Source: an uncultured Clostridia bacterium (lineage in GTDB: Bacteria; Bacillota; Dehalobacteriia; UBA4068). From it: 61,990 bases of DNA. The stretch is from positions 1-61,990 of the forward strand of contig CALXRV010000018.1 in assembly GCA_944390945.1 (NCBI GenBank), read 5' to 3'. Below the pieces are notes generated by a model. It worked only from the letters and a program-made list of their open reading frames with translations. It did not search any database and was not told where the DNA came from. The position numbers and the translations under genes are program-made. Below are positions 58,151 to 61,990 of the stretch, in pieces. Numbering within the stretch: position 1 is the first letter of the stretch; each line of letters opens with the position of its first letter.

Positions 58151-59268
58151 CGTTTGACCTCCCGCAGCAGTTCTGCTGCGCCGGCGGCGCAGGTCTTGAT
58201 ATCCTTCAAGCCGACACGCCCCAGCAGCTCCAGATAGGGGGACTGGATGCCGCAGCCACAGGTTTCACCGTCATGCAGGACGCCAAGATCATCCGTCATC
58301 ACGCTGAGCAGCGGGGTGGCGCGCACCATCGGCGTGATCAGGTTCACCAGGCCGGGGCGGCCGTTCGGCAACGGCTGCAGCGTATGCACATCGCGGATGA
58401 TGACGCGGCTGTAGATCGGTACATGAAAATGGTGACGCGGGCAATCGCAATAAAGAATGGGATGCTCGACCGCACCGAAAAATTCGATGATATCCTGCTC
58501 GGCAATGCCGAGCACCCGCTTTGCTAACTGGTAGAGCACTTCTTTTTCCACCTGTTCATGATAAAACTGCTTCCAGCCGCCACCGAGCAGAATGCGCGAG
58601 CCGGCAGGAAGCTGCAGGCGGATGCCCTGTTCTTCCATGCGGCGCAGCAGAAAATAGGTGTAGGAGGGAAAGCCCATCAGCCGGGTGGGAAAAGCGGAGC
58701 GGCCATGCCGGCATAGGGTTTGGATCAGACTGTCAAGATCTGCCTGATAAGTACCATCGCGATAACGTAGCGCATAGGCGCGGCTGAGCGCAGGCGTGAA
58801 CAGGGTGGCACCAAAAGCAGTTTTGGTCACCGCCGTTTTGTTCTCCCGCCGCGGCTGGTAGCCGAGCACAATATAATGCGCCGGCCGCCAGGAAAAGAGC
58901 TGGCGTAACGCGCCGATGCGCAATACCATGTGTAAACCGCAGAGCAGACCGCTCGTTTCAAAACCAACCTGGCTGAACTTACCGCGTGTGCCGGTAGAAG
59001 TGGCGCGGATCAGCATACGGGAACGCGGCATGGAAAACAGCGCATGGTTTTTGAAGAGCAGAGTAGGCAAAAAGGGCAGCGCTGCAAGATCGTCATCTGT
59101 TTTGATCTGTTGCGGAGCAAAACCGGCGTCATCAAGAATTGCCCGGTAAGGCGAGCAATGTTCGTAGTGGTATTGGCAGTTATCACGTACTGCCTGCAGG
59201 AAAAGTGCGTTCGTCCCCGGCAGATCATAGGGCTTGGGCCAACGGAAAAGGCGCGTTCTGGCATCCAT
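58147..59268 (-). CDS. LuxE-family acyl-protein synthetase
   Basis: This 373-residue protein activates a fatty acid with ATP and transfers it to its own cysteine. The adenylation motif ATSTGTRGKFSQVGFE and EFFGAVEHPILYCDC are visible. Cys360, 14 residues from the end (KTCAAGAAELL), corresponds in position to the acylated Cys364 of Vibrio harveyi LuxE. Together with LuxC it forms the fatty acid reductase pair. ATG 59268 follows GAAAGGAGGAAGCAGG; an in-frame start at 59373 has no site. The lipid target is unknown. Confidence 0.88.
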   Translation of the reverse strand: MDARTRLFRWPKPYDLPGTNALFLQAVRDNCQYHYEHCSPYRAILDDAGFAPQQIKTDDDLAALPFLPTLLFKNHALFSMPRSRMLIRATSTGTRGKFSQVGFETSGLLCGLHMVLRIGALRQLFSWRPAHYIVLGYQPRRENKTAVTKTAFGATLFTPALSRAYALRYRDGTYQADLDSLIQTLCRHGRSAFPTRLMGFPSYTYFLLRRMEEQGIRLQLPAGSRILLGGGWKQFYHEQVEKEVLYQLAKRVLGIAEQDIIEFFGAVEHPILYCDCPRHHFHVPIYSRVIIRDVHTLQPLPNGRPGLVNLITPMVRATPLLSVMTDDLGVLHDGETCGCGIQSPYLELLGRVGLKDIKTCAAGAAELLREVKR

Positions 59269-59344
59269 CCTGCTTCCTCCTTTCGCGCAGGGCTTCTGCA
59301 TGATGGCTTCGGCAGATCCACCCAGCCACGGTTCAGCCGTTTCC

Positions 59345-59373
59345 ATTATACCATAAAATATTTTAATCGCCAA
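59345..59373 (-). promoter_or_regulatory. Promoter of the luxE-luxC pair
   Basis: On the minus strand TTGGCG (59373-59368) and TATAAT (59350-59345) are spaced by exactly 17 bp. The start would be near 59338, about 70 bp ahead of luxE. Confidence 0.8.
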
Positions 59374-59476
59374 AAACCGGGCGATAAAAAGGTTTTTTCA
59401 CGCAGATAAGTCCCGCTAGCCGCTTCGCATACGCCGGCTGCGGCAGGAGATGCCGGCCATCGGTGCAGCGGCAGGC

Positions 59477-59506
59477 TTGACAGTCCAGCAATTTTTCCGG
59501 CATAAT
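59477..59506 (+). promoter_or_regulatory. Promoter of the TlpA/CXXC/polyferredoxin operon
   Basis: TTGACA (59477-59482) and CATAAT (59501-59506) are separated by 18 bp. The leader would be about 105 bases. Confidence 0.7.
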
Positions 59507-59620
59507 TAAGAAAAATTCTCTCGGCTTTGCCGCCCGGCATCGTCGTCCACGGCAGCAACAGCAAAAGCAAAAGCTGCCGCCAGATTATGTTGCGGAAAAG
59601 CAGGAGGATAAGGAGGCCCC

Positions 59621-60286
59621 ATGAAGCGTTTTCTATTGTTAATCTTATCTGCGGTTCTGCTTTGCTTCGCCGCCGGTTGTGGTGCGGCAGAGGAAGCGCC
59701 GGCTGCGGCCGGGCAGACGCAGGATACGGAACAGGACGAAACAGACGCGGCGTCGGATGCGGCGACTGTCAATGTTTTTGACGATCTTTACGGCATGGAT
59801 AAGCAATGGTTTACCGCGTTGAAAAGTGTGGATCTGGAGGGCGCGGCGGTAGATGCAACGCTGTTTGAGGATCATCCGCTAACCCTGATCACTTTTTGGG
59901 CCACCTGGTGCGGTTATTGCATCGAAGAGATGCCGGTTTTGCAGGCATTGGCTGAAGAATATGCGGAGCAGGGATTTCAGGTGGTCGGCGTGCTCGTCGA
60001 TTTTCAGTCTGCAGATGGTTTAGCTGCTGAAAGTGAACAGGAGGCAGCGCGCGGCATCCTGGCAGAGATGGATATCAGTTATCGCAACCTGGCGGATACC
60101 GGCTTCCTGTTGGATACGGATTTCCGCTATATCACGTCTGTCCCGCATGCTTATTTCGTAGATGAAGAGGGTAGGTTCCTCTTCAGCGAGGCCAGCGGTT
60201 CAAAGACGGCGCAGATCAGCGGTTCGCGCACAGAAGAGGCCTGGCGGGAAATGATCGAAGAATTGCTGCCCGGAGATACGCAATGA
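59621..60286 (+). CDS. TlpA-like thiol-disulfide lipoprotein
   Basis: This 221-residue protein has a lipoprotein signal ending CFAAGC (Cys20), an acidic linker to about residue 55, and a redoxin/TlpA domain with active site WATWCGYC (Cys97, Cys100) and a cis-Pro region TSVPHAYFVD. It works outside the membrane as a thiol-disulfide oxidoreductase. ATAAGGAGGCCCC precedes the ATG. The next gene begins inside its stop codon, forming a coupled operon with a CXXC micro-protein and a membrane polyferredoxin. Confidence 0.92.
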   Translation: MKRFLLLILSAVLLCFAAGCGAAEEAPAAAGQTQDTEQDETDAASDAATVNVFDDLYGMDKQWFTALKSVDLEGAAVDATLFEDHPLTLITFWATWCGYCIEEMPVLQALAEEYAEQGFQVVGVLVDFQSADGLAAESEQEAARGILAEMDISYRNLADTGFLLDTDFRYITSVPHAYFVDEEGRFLFSEASGSKTAQISGSRTEEAWREMIEELLPGDTQ

Positions 60287-60423
60287 AACGGCGCGGCTTG
60301 ATCTGGTGGGTATTGTTCCTGTTCAGCTGCTGTATGCTCTGCTATGGCCTGCTGCGTGGGGAAGCCGCTGTCGTGCTGCAGAAGGCAACGGCGCTTTGCC
60401 TGGAATGCGTGGGGATTGGTTGA
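60283..60423 (+). CDS. 46-residue CXXC membrane micro-protein (CD1871A-like)
   Basis: The short frame from ATG 60283 (overlapping the preceding TGA as ATGA) to TGA 60423 encodes MKRRGLIWWVLFLFSCCMLC, a single membrane helix with Cys16, 17 and 20, and a tail ending ATALCLECVGIG with a Cys39-x-x-Cys42 pair. It resembles the CD1871A family of small CXXC proteins found between a TlpA-like lipoprotein and a 4Fe-4S membrane protein. It is too short for many gene finders. It may pass electrons across the membrane between its two neighbours. Confidence 0.85.
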   Translation: MKRRGLIWWVLFLFSCCMLCYGLLRGEAAVVLQKATALCLECVGIG

Positions 60424-61313
60424 TGAAAAAGAAATTTTTCCGCTGGCGCGGGCAAAGCCGACGGCTACTTGTACAGATTGGCTCAGCGCTGCTGACGAAT
60501 AGCCATTTCAGTGGTTTTGCACGCGGCACCCTGTACCAGGGCAGCCTGAAGCGCATCTGCCTGCCTGGTCTTAATTGCTATTCCTGCCCCGGCGCACTGG
60601 GTAGCTGTCCAATTGGCGCTTTGCAGGCGGTGGCTTCGAGCGTCAGCTTTGACGTGGCCTATTATGTTGCCGGTCTGATCCTGCTTTTCGGCCTGTTGCT
60701 TGGCAGGGCGATCTGCGGCTGGTTCTGCCCGTTTGGTCTGGTGCAGGATCTGCTTTGGCGTTTGCCTGTACCAAAACTGCACCGCATGCCCGGCGATCGC
60801 CTGCTGCGTTTGCTCAAATACGCTGTGCTGTTCCTGCTGGTTCTGGTTTTGCCAGCTGCGCTGACCAATGCGGTTGGCATGGGCGAGCCGTTGTTTTGTA
60901 AATGGATCTGCCCGTCGGGCACTTTGTTCGCCGGTTTGCCCGTCGTTGCAGCGGATGGCAATATCCGGGCTGCGCTGGGCGGGCTGTTTCGCTGGAAGCT
61001 GATTCTGTTGCTGGGCCTGCTGTTGCTCGCTACAGTCGTGCATCGCCCGTTCTGCAAATATCTTTGCCCCCTTGGTGCGATCTATGGTCCGCTGAATCAG
61101 ATCAGCCTGTTTCGCTATCAGGTCGCGGAAAGCTGTACGCATTGCGGCGGTTGCCGCGCAGTTTGTCCAATGCAGGTAGAAATGCCACAGAAACCGAACA
61201 GCAGCGAGTGCATTCGCTGTGGCCGTTGCCGTGAGGCATGTCCGCAGCAGGCAATTACGCCGGAGCCCATCTGCCGTAGGGAAAAACGGAAGCAGGCCTG
61301 CCGGGACGCTTAG
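60423..61313 (+). CDS. Membrane polyferredoxin (YccM/NapH-like 4Fe-4S protein)
   Basis: This 296-residue protein has about four helices interleaved with cysteine motifs CWFCPFG-like CGWFCPFGLVQDLLW, CKWICPSG and CKYLCPLGAIYGP, followed by two [4Fe-4S] ferredoxin motifs, CTHCGGCRAVCP and CIRCGRCREACP. It resembles NapH/YccM electron-transfer proteins. The start ATG 60423 overlaps the upstream stop (TGATG). It probably draws electrons from cytoplasmic ferredoxin and hands them to the CXXC micro-protein and TlpA-like lipoprotein. Its stop overlaps that of the convergent LysR gene. Confidence 0.9.
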   Translation: MKKKFFRWRGQSRRLLVQIGSALLTNSHFSGFARGTLYQGSLKRICLPGLNCYSCPGALGSCPIGALQAVASSVSFDVAYYVAGLILLFGLLLGRAICGWFCPFGLVQDLLWRLPVPKLHRMPGDRLLRLLKYAVLFLLVLVLPAALTNAVGMGEPLFCKWICPSGTLFAGLPVVAADGNIRAALGGLFRWKLILLLGLLLLATVVHRPFCKYLCPLGAIYGPLNQISLFRYQVAESCTHCGGCRAVCPMQVEMPQKPNSSECIRCGRCREACPQQAITPEPICRREKRKQACRDA

Positions 61314-61990
61314 GTTTGGCTGCGGCCGGCAGTAGCGGATTCCTGCGCCACGTCCAGTGCGCAGCGCAGAAAACGGTTGGCAGCTGGCGATGCGTTTTCA
61401 CGCGATGGCAGGGCGATCCAGAGCTCGCGCTGCAGTGGCGGATCGATCGGTCGCACCGCAACCTGTTCGCGGCCGTTTAGCAGCAGCTCCGGCAGAATGC
61501 CTACCCCCAATCCCGATTCGATCATGGAAACCAGTGCCATGCCGTGATTGATGGAAAACTTGACGGCGGGATGGATACCGGCCTGCCGGAAAGCCTGCCT
61601 GGCGAACATTTCTGTGGAAAATTCCAGATAGGGATACTCGGCGAATGCTGCGAGCGGGATGACCTCGTGTTTGGCCAGCGCATGGCCGAGCGGTAATACG
61701 GCGAACAGACGATCCTGCAGCAGGGGGACCCAGTCAAAGGTATCTTCCGGCTGATGACGACTGCAGAACGACATATCCACCCGGCCGGCAGCCAGCCATT
61801 CCGTCATTTCCGAAGTATTGCCATCGAGCAGCTGGACATGTATGCCTGGCCAGGTGGTTTCAAAACGGCGCATGACGCGCGGCAGCCAGCCGACAAGAAT
61901 GGAAGAAAAGGCGCCGATGCGCAGATTGCCGCTGGCCAGGCCACGGATATCCTGCAATTCTTGCTGCAGGGATTCACTGCTTTGCAGCAG
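61310..61990 (-). CDS. LysR-family regulator, truncated by the window edge
   Basis: The 3' 227 codons of a LysR gene, running off the right edge; the DNA-binding N-terminus is not in the window. The visible part begins with the linker helix (LLQSSESLQQELQDI) and contains the effector domain NLRIGAFSSILVGWLPRVM through SGLGVGILPELLL. It resembles the LysR protein encoded at 4448-5323. Its TAA stop overlaps the convergent polyferredoxin stop by 3 bases, leaving no room for a terminator. Confidence 0.9.
   Translation of the reverse strand: MLQSSESLQQELQDIRGLASGNLRIGAFSSILVGWLPRVMRRFETTWPGIHVQLLDGNTSEMTEWLAAGRVDMSFCSRHQPEDTFDWVPLLQDRLFAVLPLGHALAKHEVIPLAAFAEYPYLEFSTEMFARQAFRQAGIHPAVKFSINHGMALVSMIESGLGVGILPELLLNGREQVAVRPIDPPLQRELWIALPSRENASPAANRFLRCALDVAQESATAGRSQT

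Noticed and set aside
56864..59268. Bioluminescence operon
   Set aside because: Only luxC and luxE homologues are present; no luxA, luxB or luxD, and the host is evidently anaerobic.

Overview
The window looks like chromosomal DNA of a strictly anaerobic, amino-acid-fermenting Gram-positive-type bacterium (Bacillota, Clostridia-like). The pointers are AGGAGG-type ribosome binding sites, sigma-A-like promoters, a glycine riboswitch, a complete glycine reductase (Stickland) locus with selenocysteine genes, hybrid cluster protein, indolepyruvate:ferredoxin oxidoreductase, many small iron-sulfur proteins, and a phosphatase/STAS partner-switching pair. G+C is high (well above half by eye), except for a visibly AT-richer block around 36.4-39.3 kb. 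Genus and species cannot be fixed from the sequence alone.

Layout. 0-4.4 kb: a MoaB-MoaE-like molybdenum cofactor fusion (-), a Crp/Fnr regulator (-) and, divergent from it, a ferredoxin plus hydroxylamine reductase/hybrid cluster protein. 4.4-10.6 kb: a LysR regulator (-) divergent from a HAD hydrolase, a class III aminotransferase and a large xanthine-dehydrogenase-type molybdenum hydroxylase. 11.1-18.2 kb: a LytTR response regulator (-), an unknown lipoprotein, a STAS protein with a membrane PP2C phosphatase fused to an anti-sigma-type kinase domain, and a CstA carrier coupled to an orphan sugar-binding-like lipoprotein. 18.3-21.2 kb: ClC and NhaC antiporters (-).

The core is 21.3-36.1 kb. 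A strong promoter and glycine riboswitch with terminator lead into grdX-grdE-grdB-trxB-trxA-grdA-grdCD-selA-selB-selC. grdB and grdA each carry an in-frame UGA for selenocysteine; they are full-length selenoprotein genes, not pseudogenes. GrdC and GrdD are one fused polypeptide, and TrxB carries an extra cysteine-free thioredoxin-like domain. Convergent to this operon are DUF3343, TusA-like and YedE selenium-handling genes, with a divergent class V aminotransferase (NifS/selenocysteine-lyase-like). selD was not seen and must lie elsewhere. The arrangement is consistent with one unit that senses glycine, makes the reductase, and makes the selenocysteine machinery the reductase needs.

36.4-44.1 kb: a LysR regulator (-) divergent from a 27-residue membrane peptide and a sodium:solute symporter, then two amidohydrolases and a YfcC-type carrier (-), with a degenerate 33-34 bp tandem repeat between the amidohydrolases. 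44.2-48.8 kb: an FrhB-type iron-sulfur protein and a membrane protein (-), then iorA-iorB (+). 48.8-55.1 kb: a UvrA-like protein, an O-antigen-ligase-type protein, an MBOAT acyltransferase and an SGNH-like partner, probably for envelope glycan modification. 55.3-62 kb: GNAT and PPOX-family enzymes (-), a small unknown protein (+), a LuxC-LuxE pair (-) without luciferase genes, a TlpA-like lipoprotein / CXXC micro-protein / membrane polyferredoxin operon (+), and a truncated LysR gene (-) at the window edge.
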